Source: Eubacterium ruminantium
Lineage (GTDB): Bacteria; Bacillota; Clostridia; Lachnospirales; Lachnospiraceae
NCBI GenBank assembly: GCA_900108205.1
Contig: FNUU01000008.1
Coordinates: forward strand, 79,169 to 143,168
DNA: 64,000 nt
Reading direction: 5' to 3'
The position numbers and the translations under genes were made by a program. Position 1 is the stretch's first letter. Every line of letters starts with the position of its first letter. Shown one piece after another: positions 29,361-38,500 of the stretch. The notes beneath the pieces were generated by a model. The model was not told the origin of the DNA. It was given only the letters and a program-made list of their open reading frames with translations, and ran no database searches.

Positions 29361-30503
29361 ATGGAAGCTTATTTTGACAATTCAGCGACAACAAAAGTTT
29401 ATCCTGCTGTAAAGGATATAATGATAAAGGTGATGGATGAGGATTATGGCAATCCTTCGTCACTTCACATGAAGGGTGTTGAAGCTGAAAGATACATTAA
29501 AAAGGCGGCAGAAAGCGTTGCCAAAACTCTCAGGGTAAAGCCTGAAGAGATAATTTTCACCAGCGGCGGAACAGAGGCGAATAACCTTGCACTGATAGGT
29601 ACAGCTCTTGCGAAGAAGAGATTGGGAAATCATATCATTTCCACGACCATCGAGCATGCTTCGGTGCATGCAACTCTTGATTTTCTGAAGAGTATGGGCT
29701 TTGAGGTAACTCTCGTAGGAACGGATGAAAAAGGCGTAGTTAAGGTGCAGGAGGTGTTGGATGCTGTGCGTGAGGATACGATCCTTGTGTCCTGCATGAT
29801 GGTTAACAATGAGATCGGTTCCATCGAGCCGGTAGCTGAGATGGCTGAAGGCATCAAGAAGATAAATCCTGACATTTACATGCATGTGGATGCGATACAG
29901 GCATACGGAAAGATACCGGTTTATCCGACTAAGATCAGGGCGGATATGGTTTCTATAAGCGGTCATAAGATCCACGGGCCAAAGGGATCGGGAGCTCTTT
30001 ATGTTAAAAAGGGAATACTCCTTAAGCCAATAATCTACGGAGGCGGACAGGGAAATGGAATGCGTTCCGGAACAGAAAATGTTCCTGCGATTGCCGGGTT
30101 TGGAGTGGCTGCAGAAGAAAGTTTCAGGAATTTTGATAAAAAGACGGAGCATATAAATGAGGTCAGAAATTACCTCAGGGAGAAGCTTACAAGTCTTCCG
30201 GAGGTTTATGATAACTCGGGCGATGCGCCTCATATTGCAAGCTTCAGCTTTGTCGGAGTAAGAAGCGAGGTTATGCTTCACAGCCTTGAAGACAGAGGTA
30301 TTTATACATCTTCAGGCTCAGCGTGTTCTTCTCATAAGAGAGCGGCCAGTAATGTTCTTACATCCATAGGACTTCCGAAAGAGCGACTTGAGTCAACTCT
30401 CAGATTCAGCATAGGAGAGGATAATACTAAGGAGCAGGTGGATTACATTTATGAGGTTATAAGCGGGCTGCTTCCGATGCTGAGACAATTTGTGAGGAAG
30501 TAA
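29361..30503 (+). CDS. Cysteine desulfurase (NifS/IscS family)
   Basis: The 380-residue PLP enzyme has the cofactor lysine K203 in SISGHKIHGPKG and the persulfide cysteine C322 in SSGSACSSHK. It removes sulfur from cysteine as a persulfide for tRNA thiolation or cluster assembly. In related genomes this type sits next to thiI, which here lies 3 kb downstream, with glnN between. It follows rsmE by 27 bases. Confidence 0.95.
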   Translation: MEAYFDNSATTKVYPAVKDIMIKVMDEDYGNPSSLHMKGVEAERYIKKAAESVAKTLRVKPEEIIFTSGGTEANNLALIGTALAKKRLGNHIISTTIEHASVHATLDFLKSMGFEVTLVGTDEKGVVKVQEVLDAVREDTILVSCMMVNNEIGSIEPVAEMAEGIKKINPDIYMHVDAIQAYGKIPVYPTKIRADMVSISGHKIHGPKGSGALYVKKGILLKPIIYGGGQGNGMRSGTENVPAIAGFGVAAEESFRNFDKKTEHINEVRNYLREKLTSLPEVYDNSGDAPHIASFSFVGVRSEVMLHSLEDRGIYTSSGSACSSHKRAASNVLTSIGLPKERLESTLRFSIGEDNTKEQVDYIYEVISGLLPMLRQFVRK

Positions 30504-30558
30504 TTGCGGTGATTGCTATATGATATTTGAAACCGCGTAGTATATACGGAGTTGGTTC

Positions 30559-30632
30559 TACCGGCATGATAATTACACGGAACATACTGTGTTGTTACCG
30601 GCATGATAGTCATGCAGAACATATCGTGTTTG
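30559..30632 (+). repeat. Two 37-bp direct repeats
   Basis: TACCGGCATGAT begins both copies (30559-30595 and 30596-30632), and each continues with a similar CA-x-GGAACAT / CAGAACAT...CGTGTT segment. They follow the cysteine desulfurase gene. No gene is seen between 30504 and 31123. Confidence 0.7.
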
Positions 30633-30682
30633 TGCTGTTTACATGATGATTTTTTTAAATTTGTATAATAGAAACGTGAGAT

Positions 30683-30716
30683 AAACAGGGTGTGAATAAG
30701 AAATTATACCCTGTTT
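30683..30716 (+). terminator. Possible terminator after cysteine desulfurase
   Basis: AAACAGGGT pairs with ACCCTGTTT around a 16-base loop, followed by ATTTATATTTTT. The T-run is imperfect, so the terminator call is moderate. Confidence 0.6.
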
Positions 30717-30806
30717 ATTTATATTTTTAAGTAAGTACTTTATATTATTAAGAAAAATACGCTAATTACATAGTATTTTATGGGTTTTTTATTTACGAAA
30801 ATATGT

Positions 30807-31123
30807 TATAATGTCACTTGTTTTTTATTTTATAAAACAAGTGCTATGTATATTTGTACACGTGCTTGTTTTCCCGAATAGCACAGCACCATAAGCCTCG
30901 GAATATTCTACACTACCGTTTCGGTCGGTGCTAATCATGTGCCACCGGCACATAGCACCCACTATTCCTACGTTTTTGATACTGCACTTTCGGAAAAACA
31001 TTCTACGTTATTGGTCCAGTTATTTTAGAACCGATATACTAGTGATTTGGAATCAATATCATATATAATACATGCAAATTGTAAAAATGACACAACATAA
31101 ATACAGTAACAGGAGGAAAGAGA
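30807..31123 (+). promoter_or_regulatory. glnN promoter and highly structured leader with alternative pairings
   Basis: An extended -10 (TGTTATAAT, 30804-30812) shares a 15-mer with ppdK. The leader has two mutually exclusive choices. First, AAAACAAG (30834-30841) can pair with CTTGTTTT upstream (30817-30824) or downstream (30865-30872). Second, GGTGCT (30927-30932) can pair with AGCACC at 30885-30890 or 30954-30959. A three-way junction is possible: GGAATA/TATTCC closing (30900-30905, 30963-30968), ACCG/CGGT (30915-30925), and a long stem GGTGCT plus ATGTGCC with GGCACAT plus AGCACC (30927-30959). GTTTTT/AAAAAC (30972-30977, 30994-30999) follows. AGGAGG precedes the gene. I cannot match it to a known riboswitch. 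Confidence 0.7.
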
Positions 31124-33229
31124 ATGGGAACATTTAAGAGTATACCGGATTTCTACGGATGTCTGGTTTTCAATGACAGAGTGATGAAGGAAAGGCTTCC
31201 GAAGGACGTTTATAAGGCTGTTCAAAGCACAGCAAAGCAGGGAGTTCACCTTAAACTTGATGTTGCAAATACAGTTGCGACAGTCATGAAGAACTGGGCT
31301 CTGGAGAATGGAGCAACACATTATACTCACTGGTTCCAGCCGATGACAGGACTTACAGCTGAGAAGCATGACAGCTTCATCACACCGCTGGAGGATGGCA
31401 GCGTGATCATGGAATTCTCGGGCAAGGAGCTTATCAAGGGCGAGTCGGATGCATCGAGCTTTCCTTCAGGAGGAATCCGTTCAACATATGAGGCGAGAGG
31501 ATATACAGCGTGGGATCCTTCTTCACCTGCATTTATCAAGGACGGAACCCTTTATATACCAACAGCATTTTGCTCTTACAGAGGACAGGCGCTCGACAAG
31601 AAGACTCCACTCCTCAGATCGATGGATGCGATATCTAATTCAGCAGTAAGGCTGCTTCATTTGCTCGGAAAAACTGATGTTACAAGAGTAAATGTAACCC
31701 TTGGCGCTGAGCAGGAATATTTCCTTATAGACAAGGAAATGTATAAAGACAGAAAAGATCTTATGATGTGTGGACGTACACTCATAGGCGCTCCGGCTCC
31801 TAAGGGACAGGAGATGGAGGATCACTATTTCGGAGTGCTTAAGCCGAAAGTTGCCGAGTTCATGAAGGAACTGGACAACGAGCTTTGGAAACTGGGCGTG
31901 CCATCTAAGACAAAGCATAACGAGGTTGCACCGGCTCAGCACGAGCTTGCGCCTGTATTTGAGACCGCAAATGTAGCTGTTGATCACAACCAGCTTACGA
32001 TGGAAATGATGAAGAAGGTAGCTGACAAGTTCGGTTATGCATGCCTTCTTCATGAGAAACCATTTGCGGGAATAAATGGTTCCGGCAAGCATGACAACTG
32101 GTCTATTTCCACAGATAAGGGCGAGAACCTTCTGAATCCGGGCAAGACACCGGGCGAGAATACACAGTTCCTTATCTTCCTGATGGCTATAATTGCAGCA
32201 GTTGATGATTATTCGGATTTCCTCAGACTTTCCGTTGCAACACCTGGAAATGATCACAGACTCGGAGCGAATGAAGCGCCTCCTGCAATCATTTCCGTAT
32301 TTGTCGGCGATGAGCTCGACGCAGTTCTCAAGGCTATCGAGAAGGGCGAGCATTACATCGGTGCAGACAAGCAGAAGGTTAGCTGGGCAAATATCCTGCC
32401 GCATATAACCATAGATACAACAGACAGAAACAGAACATCTCCATTTGCATTTACAGGAAATAAATTTGAATTCCGTTCACCGGGTTCGGCGCTTTCGGTT
32501 GCACAGCCGAATATTGTTCTCAATACTGCAGTTGCTGAAGAACTGGATAAGATTTACGAAGTACTGAAGGATGTTCCGGCAGAGAATCTTGATGAAGAGA
32601 TTTACAGACTTCTTCAGAAGCTTCTTGAGGAGCATAAGAGAGTTATCTTCAATGGCGACGGCTATGCTGATGAATGGATCGAGGAGGCAGAAAGAAGAGG
32701 GCTTCATAATTATAAGTCAACACCGGATGCGATTCCTCATATCATAGATGAGAAGAATATCGAACTCATGGAGAAGCATCAGGTTCTCTCGAGAGAGGAG
32801 CTTCATGCGAAGTATGAGATATTCCTGGAGAATTACAGCAAGGTAATCCACATCGAAGCGCTCACAATGCAGGAAATGGTTCGCAAGGACGTAACAGCAG
32901 GTATTGTTCTCTACATGAAGGATGTTACAAATGAAGCTCTTAAGAAGAAGCAGCTTCTGCCGAATCTTAACTGCAATTATGAAGAGAACATCATTACAAC
33001 TCTTGATGAAACAGAGAATATTATGTGCGAGATGCTGGCTAAGCTTACAGAGGATACAAAGAAGGCTGAGAGCATCAAGGATATTCTTGAGGCTGCCAGA
33101 TTCTATCATGACGTGATCCTTGCAGATATGGAGGAACTCAGAAAGTCAGTTGATAAGGCCGAGGCTATCATACCAAACAGCTATCTGCCATATCCTACAT
33201 ACGGAGAGCTCCTGTTCTCGTTGAGATAA
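31124..33229 (+). CDS. glnN: Glutamine synthetase type III
   Basis: The 701-residue protein is of GSIII length and makes glutamine from glutamate, ammonia and ATP. It shows the GSIII N-terminus (FKSIPDFYGCLVFND), SSFPSGGIRSTYEARGYTAW, the glutamate/metal segment VTLGAEQEYFLID, EVAPAQHELAPVF, and GINGSGKHDNWS in the ATP site. The C-terminal GSIII-specific helical region is complete. It is a monocistronic insert between cysteine desulfurase and thiI, bracketed by the leader above and by the hairpins below. Confidence 0.97.
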   Translation: MGTFKSIPDFYGCLVFNDRVMKERLPKDVYKAVQSTAKQGVHLKLDVANTVATVMKNWALENGATHYTHWFQPMTGLTAEKHDSFITPLEDGSVIMEFSGKELIKGESDASSFPSGGIRSTYEARGYTAWDPSSPAFIKDGTLYIPTAFCSYRGQALDKKTPLLRSMDAISNSAVRLLHLLGKTDVTRVNVTLGAEQEYFLIDKEMYKDRKDLMMCGRTLIGAPAPKGQEMEDHYFGVLKPKVAEFMKELDNELWKLGVPSKTKHNEVAPAQHELAPVFETANVAVDHNQLTMEMMKKVADKFGYACLLHEKPFAGINGSGKHDNWSISTDKGENLLNPGKTPGENTQFLIFLMAIIAAVDDYSDFLRLSVATPGNDHRLGANEAPPAIISVFVGDELDAVLKAIEKGEHYIGADKQKVSWANILPHITIDTTDRNRTSPFAFTGNKFEFRSPGSALSVAQPNIVLNTAVAEELDKIYEVLKDVPAENLDEEIYRLLQKLLEEHKRVIFNGDGYADEWIEEAERRGLHNYKSTPDAIPHIIDEKNIELMEKHQVLSREELHAKYEIFLENYSKVIHIEALTMQEMVRKDVTAGIVLYMKDVTNEALKKKQLLPNLNCNYEENIITTLDETENIMCEMLAKLTEDTKKAESIKDILEAARFYHDVILADMEELRKSVDKAEAIIPNSYLPYPTYGELLFSLR

Positions 33230-33232
33230 TAT

Positions 33233-33347
33233 AACTTATCCGAAGAAAAACAAGCACGAACGAAGTGAGTATTTGTTTTTCTTGATAAGTTACCGGAGGA
33301 ACTTTAGTTCCGCAGGATTATGAGATGCGGTTTTTGCTTCTCATAAT
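33233..33347 (+). repeat. Consecutive hairpins after glnN
   Basis: Directly after the stop, AACTTATC (33233-33240) plus AAGAAAAACAA (33243-33253) pairs with TTGTTTTTCTT (33273-33283) plus GATAAGTT (33284-33291), with CGAACGAAGTGAG in the loop. A short GGAACT/AGTTCC palindrome and ATTATGAGA (33317-33325) with TCTCATAAT (33339-33347) follow. No clear T-run is seen, so these are extragenic palindromes or an mRNA 3' end rather than a textbook terminator. Confidence 0.75.
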
Positions 33348-33368
33348 GATTAAACATATGTAGATAAT

Positions 33369-33558
33369 AGAGCATGGACATATATTTCTCAGCGTGCTAA
33401 GATTTGCTAAATCAATACAAATCAGATTTGGATTTTTCTAAGATTGTCTCAAAACTCGCTACGCTCAGACAATTGAGTCAATCTTGAAAAATCACAAACC
33501 GTGATTTGTTTGATTTTACGCAAATCCCGCAATGCTTCGAAATATATGCCCATGCTCT
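33369..33558 (+). repeat. 190-bp near-complete inverted repeat between glnN and thiI
   Basis: The left arm, starting AGAGCATGGACATATATTTC, matches the reverse complement of the right arm, ending GAAATATATGCCCATGCTCT, over about 85 bases at roughly 80 percent by eye. Inner matched blocks include GATTTGC, ACAAATCA, GATTTTTC and AAGATTG. The centre is near 33460. It has no coding potential on either strand. It resembles a MITE or a large extragenic palindrome; transcribed, it would form a very long hairpin. Confidence 0.8.
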
Positions 33559-33595
33559 GTATATAATATGATAAATAATAAAGGATATAAAAAAC

Positions 33596-34810
33596 ATGGA
33601 ATACAAAACATTTCTAATAAAGTATGCAGAAATTGGTACAAAGGGTAAGAACAGATATAAGTTCGAGGACCACCTTTGCAAGAGAATGCGCCAGAGGCTT
33701 AAGGCGCTCGGTGACTTTGAGGTAAGAAGAGAGTACGGAAGAATTTTCGTGGATGCAAAGTCTGATTTTGATTATGATGAGGCGATGAACAGGCTCACAA
33801 AGATATTTGGTATCTCGGGCGTATGTCCGGTTATGCAGGTGGATTCGCTGGAGTATGATGACATTTCCGCAGGTGTTCTTAAATATGTTGAGGAAGAGAT
33901 TGCCGGTATGCTTACAGGACGCAGCGTGGCAAGTTCGCCCCTTACATTTAAGATGAATGTAAGAAGGCATAACAAGGAGTATCCGATCAATTCGATGGAA
34001 ATGGCGGCAAGACTTGGCGGAGATGTGCTGGATAAATACGAAGAAAAAGGCATGAAGGTTGATGTTCATAAGCCTGAGATAGTTATTGACGTAGAGATAA
34101 GAAATGTAGCATACATATCTTCGAAGGTTATTCCGGGAGCGTGCGGTCTTCCGGTCGGTACAAACGGAAAAGCTATTTCCCTTTTGTCGGGTGGAATCGA
34201 CAGCCCGGTTGCTACATATATGATCGCAAAGCGTGGAGTTGAAATGGAGGCGGTTTATTTCAATGCACCTCCTTATACCTCGGAAAGAGCTAAGGACAAG
34301 GTAAAGGATCTTGGCAGGATAGTTGCTCAGTATGCAGGTCCGATAAAGCTGCATATAGTGAATTTTACAGACTGTCAGCTTGCCATCTATAAGAACTGTC
34401 CTCATGAAGAACTGACAATCATCATGAAAAGACTGATGTTCAGAATGGCAGAAGATATTGCGAAAAAGGACGACTGCCAGTGTATAGTTACAGGAGAGAG
34501 CATCGGACAGGTTTCATCGCAGACTACCTTCAGCCTCAGAGTAATAAATGATGCCGTTACAGATATTCCTGTATTCAGACCGCTGATCGGAATGGATAAG
34601 CAGGAGATAGTTGAGATGTCGCAGAAGATCGGAACCTACGAGACTTCGATCCTTCCTTATGAGGACTGCTGTACAATATTTGTGGCGAAGCATCCGGTTA
34701 CAAAACCGACACTTGAGCAGATCGAAGAATCAGAGAAGAAGCTTGAAGGAATCATTGAGCCACTTTATCAGACAGCGCTGGAAACTGCTGAGGTTGTGTA
34801 TCTGAAGTAG
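33596..34810 (+). CDS. thiI: tRNA 4-thiouridine synthetase
   Basis: The 404-residue protein has the N-terminal ferredoxin-like/THUMP part and the PP-loop ATPase motif SLLSGGIDSPVATYM near residue 195. It adenylates U8 of tRNA and receives sulfur from a cysteine desulfurase. There is no C-terminal rhodanese domain, which is normal in Firmicutes. The upstream cysteine desulfurase (29361-30503) is the likely partner. Confidence 0.95.
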   Translation: MEYKTFLIKYAEIGTKGKNRYKFEDHLCKRMRQRLKALGDFEVRREYGRIFVDAKSDFDYDEAMNRLTKIFGISGVCPVMQVDSLEYDDISAGVLKYVEEEIAGMLTGRSVASSPLTFKMNVRRHNKEYPINSMEMAARLGGDVLDKYEEKGMKVDVHKPEIVIDVEIRNVAYISSKVIPGACGLPVGTNGKAISLLSGGIDSPVATYMIAKRGVEMEAVYFNAPPYTSERAKDKVKDLGRIVAQYAGPIKLHIVNFTDCQLAIYKNCPHEELTIIMKRLMFRMAEDIAKKDDCQCIVTGESIGQVSSQTTFSLRVINDAVTDIPVFRPLIGMDKQEIVEMSQKIGTYETSILPYEDCCTIFVAKHPVTKPTLEQIEESEKKLEGIIEPLYQTALETAEVVYLK

Positions 34811-34833
34811 TGGAAAAAAGTCTCCAAAACCCC

Positions 34834-34871
34834 GTGCAATATATATATATATATATATATGCATATTGCAC
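34834..34871 (+). repeat. Inverted repeat with an (AT)n core
   Basis: GTGCAATAT and ATATTGCAC flank an alternating AT run of about 20 bases, 23 bases after thiI. It could act as a terminator-like hairpin or cruciform; the T-run after it is absent. Confidence 0.7.
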
Positions 34872-34939
34872 AAAAACACATCTGTATCATTGTTGTACAT
34901 TGCAAAATGTACTAAAAATATGTCTTTTTTTATAAAAAA

Positions 34940-34968
34940 TTGACATAACATTATCATTGTTGTATAAT
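34940..34968 (+). promoter_or_regulatory. Consensus promoter of the surface-protein gene
   Basis: TTGACA (34940-34945), exactly 17 bases, TATAAT (34963-34968): a perfect sigma-A consensus. The leader of about 170 bases ends in AAAAAAGGAGGATAAA just before the ATG at 35144. The rest of the 333-base gap shows no gene. Confidence 0.9.
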
Positions 34969-35143
34969 GCTTGTGAGTCAAATTGCGTGATGACATCGAA
35001 TTGTGGGGATTTTAGTGTGGGAAGTTTGGATTTGCGCATATCTTTTTTATTTCCCGTTTCATTAAAAATTCATAATTCTTTTGTCAGAAAATGCATGGAG
35101 ACAAAATGTTGCTAAATTTTTTTGATCAAAAAAGGAGGATAAA

Positions 35144-36457
35144 ATGAGGATTAGAAAAATAGCTTTAGGGCTTGCAACTGCATTTGTCCTTGCTGCACCT
35201 GTTAGTGGCGTTGCATTCGACAATATCAGCGTAGTAGAGGCTGCAACAGTTGACATGCTCTCAACAAGAGTTACACCTACTGCAGGAGTTGATGTTGCAG
35301 TAACATTCTTTTTAACAGATCAGGCAAAGGCACAATTTGCTATAGATCTTGATGCTATTCTTAGCCTTACACTTACAGGCCAGAAGCAGGTAGTTATCAA
35401 TGATGTTCAGAAAACGGCATATGTTAGCGAAGGTGATGTTTATCTTGATGAAACAAAGCTCGTTGATTACATTGCTCAGACAACAGGAAACGTATTTGAG
35501 ATCGAGTGGCCATCAGGACTCAGCGCTGAATCTGTAAAGCTCTTTGGAGATTTTGGTGCACTTGCAAGAGATTATGCTTGCGTTATCAGTGTAGAGGGTA
35601 TAGGCTTTTCTGATTTCAAAGCAGAGAATGGTGTATACTCTGTAAAAGTAAACCAAACAGATACTATTAATTACACAATCGATGGTAATTCGATTGTATT
35701 TGATGATGATTGCTCAGATCTCTTTGAAAATCTTGCGGATGTAGCTACAATCAAGGTTGAGTCTGTATTCAAGAATGCAGATGGAATCCAGAAGGCTACA
35801 GACGGCAAGTGGTATCTTGCAAAGGACGGAGTAAGAAATTCTGCATTTACAGGATTTGCTCAGTATGATAAGAACGGCAGATGGTTCTATGTTCAGAAGG
35901 GTGTTCTTCCTATGGATGAGGAAGGAAACTTCTCTACAAAGGGCATCTACAAGGGAACTGTTGACGGTGTTACTGCTGACTGGTTCGTTTCAAGCGGCAG
36001 AGTTCAGACAGAGTTCACAGGCCTTTATCATGCAAGCAACGGTTGGAAGATGATCGTTGATGGTAAGGTAAGCACAACTTATTCAGGTATTGCTTATGCA
36101 GCTGAGAAGAAGTCATATTACTATGTTCAGAATGGTAAGATCAACTTCTCAGTAAATGGTCAGGATACAATCAACGGTAAGTATGGTACTGTTGATGGAA
36201 AGACAGCTTACTGGTATACTTCAAAGGGTCGTGTTGTTACAGATATGACAAGACTTATTAAGTTCTCTAACGGCGTTTGGAGAGCAGTTGTAAATGGTCA
36301 GGTAATGCTTAAGTCTGATAAATGGACAGGCATCATCGAGAAGGCTTCAGGTAAGAAATATTACGTTAAGGACAGCGTTCTTCAGAGTAAGTTTACAGGT
36401 AAGGTTACAATCAAGGGCGTAACATACAATATCGTTAGAGGTGTTGTTGTAGAGTAA
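35144..36457 (+). CDS. Secreted protein with cell-wall-binding-like repeats
   Basis: The 437-residue protein has a signal peptide (basic MRIRK, hydrophobic ALGLATAFVLAAPVSG, probable cleavage near residue 33). After a unique domain of about 180 residues, the rest is a series of Trp/Tyr-rich repeats such as GKWYLAKDGVRNSAFTGF, NGRWFYVQKGVL, NGWKMIVDGKVSTTYSGI and KYYVKDSVLQSKFTGKV. These resemble the choline/glucan-binding repeat style of cell-wall-binding modules. It is likely attached to the envelope and strongly expressed, given the promoter and ribosome binding site. The ligand is unknown. Confidence 0.8.
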   Translation: MRIRKIALGLATAFVLAAPVSGVAFDNISVVEAATVDMLSTRVTPTAGVDVAVTFFLTDQAKAQFAIDLDAILSLTLTGQKQVVINDVQKTAYVSEGDVYLDETKLVDYIAQTTGNVFEIEWPSGLSAESVKLFGDFGALARDYACVISVEGIGFSDFKAENGVYSVKVNQTDTINYTIDGNSIVFDDDCSDLFENLADVATIKVESVFKNADGIQKATDGKWYLAKDGVRNSAFTGFAQYDKNGRWFYVQKGVLPMDEEGNFSTKGIYKGTVDGVTADWFVSSGRVQTEFTGLYHASNGWKMIVDGKVSTTYSGIAYAAEKKSYYYVQNGKINFSVNGQDTINGKYGTVDGKTAYWYTSKGRVVTDMTRLIKFSNGVWRAVVNGQVMLKSDKWTGIIEKASGKKYYVKDSVLQSKFTGKVTIKGVTYNIVRGVVVE

Positions 36458-36507
36458 TCTACACATGCGCGACACCAGATCTATAATAAGATATTTACAA
36501 GATGATT

Positions 36508-36536
36508 GTGCATCCGGAGTAATCGGCCGGATGCAC
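36508..36536 (+). terminator. Strong hairpin, possible terminator
   Basis: GTGCATCCGG pairs perfectly with CCGGATGCAC around nine bases. It is followed by ATTCTTGTG, a poor T-run. It lies between the two surface-protein genes. Confidence 0.6.
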
Positions 36537-36598
36537 ATTCTTGTGAGTAGCGACGGCGTGTCCGGAAAGAATAAAGGTGTACAAAGGAGGAGAAAAAT

Positions 36599-38500
36599 AT
36601 GAAGTGCAAAAAGCTTGTGGTGGCATTTGTTCTTCTGTTGGTATCTGTATTTGCGCCTCTTTACTCGGTTCGGGCAGAGTCAGGAATAAATGGATATGAA
36701 GCCTGGATAGTATCAGTAATAAATGGCACCTTCGAATACGAGGGACGTTATTACAGGGCAAAGGATGAGTATATAGCTCAGGCCACAGCGTACCTTAACA
36801 GAGATGATATCGATCTCAATGAGAAGCAGGCAGCAAAGGCTGTTAACTACATTTACAGTCATATAGCGGATGGTATCGCATCGGGATATATCTATGAGAT
36901 TTCCGATTCTACGGACGACGATGACGATACCGGAGAAACCACTGAGGACAGTACAGAAGATTCAACCGAGGATAAAGACAAAACAACCGAGAAGTCTACC
37001 GAGGATAAAGATAAGACCACGGAGAAGACCACCGGAGATAAGACAACAGAGAAGACAACTGAAACTTCCACGGAGAATACTACTGAGGATAAAGATAAAA
37101 CTACTGAGAAAACCACCGGAGATAAGGATAAAACTACAGAGAAATCTACCGGCGACAACGGTGATGGAAATTCGACTGAGTCAACAAATGATACCGGAAC
37201 GGAAGGCAGTACTTCAGATTCCAAGTATGGCGTGGATCTTCCGACAGACGAAAACGGTGCGATAATCATTGATTATTCAGATTTGGATAAGACGGCATAT
37301 GATGATATCCTGAGTGAGATCAGACTTGATGAACTTGAAAAGTCCGACAAGATAAATGTCAAGGATATGGACGACAGACCGGAAAAAGAAGATGCAGAGA
37401 CCAAGGTTGAGATAGATGAGGAAACCGGTGATATCATTGTCAGTACGGATGATGATGTCAAGAGGATCAAAACCTACTTCTCGGACTGGGTTGTGTTGAC
37501 GGTTGGTATCATAGCCGTAGCTGCATTTTCAATCACTGTACTTGTGGTGATGTTTGCTGCATTTAATAAATGCTTTGTTCTGTCAAACAGGAAAAAGCGT
37601 AAATACAGAAAAGGCCACAGCAGAAGGAAGAAGATCAGAAAGGTATCCAGAAGGATACTTACAGTTGCTGTTATCTTCGAGATAATAATTCCTGCACTTG
37701 CAGGAAGCCTTGCATTTGTGCTTTTCAGAAAGAATACAGTTATGACCAACCTGAATAAGGGCGGTTATTTCAGATATGAATATACAAATTATCTGATCGA
37801 TGCGGCGGCAGAAATCTCTACATCGACAGATCTGTCGGAGATGAGTAAGATAACCGGCGAGGGTGAGAACACTGTTGATAAGAACGGCAGTGAGGAAAAG
37901 GGTACTGCTGACAAGAACGGCAGTGAGGAACAGAATACGCCTGAGAAAACAACAAACAACGGCAGTGAGAATCAGAATGCTGCAGACAAGAACAGCAGTG
38001 AGGTTCAGACAGATACAGCTAAAACAGAAGTTCTCAGCTACGAGGAGTTCCTCTTCAGAGCTAAGAATGAAGTATCAGGAACGCTGGATGGAAGAACCGG
38101 CATGGAGAAGATCCTCAAGGTAAATGCAGCTAAGTATGTGCATGACATCAGGAAGGAATTCGATAACAAACTTCTTCTCCCTGTTATGCTTTCAATAGCC
38201 GGAATGTGCCTTGCACTTCTTGCCATGTATCTGCTGGATGGTATCAGAAGCAGAGGCATAAGATTTATATCGCTGGCACTTGTTATTACAGGACTCGTCA
38301 TACTTCTGGTCGGAGTGATCCAATATATGACGGGACTTCATACAAAGATTTACGCTGAACCGGATTATTTATACTTCTTTATCAGAGAAGTTATCCTTTC
38401 AGCAAACAGATCGCTTGTTCTTGAAGGAGTGTTTATGATAGCTCTCGGATTCATGAGCTTCGGACTCTACAGGAACATAAGGAAGAGAGAAAACAGCTAA
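36599..38500 (+). CDS. Multi-pass membrane protein with Thr/Glu/Lys-rich repeat domain
   Basis: The 633-residue protein has a signal peptide (KKLVVAFVLLLVSVFAPLYSVRA). An exported domain follows, then a low-complexity region at about residues 105-200 made of TEDKDKTTEKTTGD units. A first membrane segment lies near 298-322, then a basic loop (RKKRKYRKGHSRRKKIRK), a second segment near 350, an Asn/Glu/Ser-rich exported loop, and about four more segments to the C-terminus. AAAGGAGG precedes the ATG. I do not recognise the family; a wall-spanning membrane anchor or a membrane regulator is possible. Confidence 0.75.
   Translation: MKCKKLVVAFVLLLVSVFAPLYSVRAESGINGYEAWIVSVINGTFEYEGRYYRAKDEYIAQATAYLNRDDIDLNEKQAAKAVNYIYSHIADGIASGYIYEISDSTDDDDDTGETTEDSTEDSTEDKDKTTEKSTEDKDKTTEKTTGDKTTEKTTETSTENTTEDKDKTTEKTTGDKDKTTEKSTGDNGDGNSTESTNDTGTEGSTSDSKYGVDLPTDENGAIIIDYSDLDKTAYDDILSEIRLDELEKSDKINVKDMDDRPEKEDAETKVEIDEETGDIIVSTDDDVKRIKTYFSDWVVLTVGIIAVAAFSITVLVVMFAAFNKCFVLSNRKKRKYRKGHSRRKKIRKVSRRILTVAVIFEIIIPALAGSLAFVLFRKNTVMTNLNKGGYFRYEYTNYLIDAAAEISTSTDLSEMSKITGEGENTVDKNGSEEKGTADKNGSEEQNTPEKTTNNGSENQNAADKNSSEVQTDTAKTEVLSYEEFLFRAKNEVSGTLDGRTGMEKILKVNAAKYVHDIRKEFDNKLLLPVMLSIAGMCLALLAMYLLDGIRSRGIRFISLALVITGLVILLVGVIQYMTGLHTKIYAEPDYLYFFIREVILSANRSLVLEGVFMIALGFMSFGLYRNIRKRENS

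Noticed and set aside
29460..30281. Minus-strand frame of 273 codons opposite the cysteine desulfurase.
   Set aside because: The + strand frame contains all catalytic motifs; the opposite frame has no homology or start signal.
30815..31010. T-box or 6S RNA interpretation of the glnN leader.
   Set aside because: No T-box specifier/antiterminator layout is seen and the gene is not an aminoacyl-tRNA or amino-acid transport gene; the three-way junction does not resemble the single long bubble of 6S RNA.
31640..32404. Minus-strand frame of 254 codons opposite glnN.
   Set aside because: Antisense shadow of a highly conserved gene.
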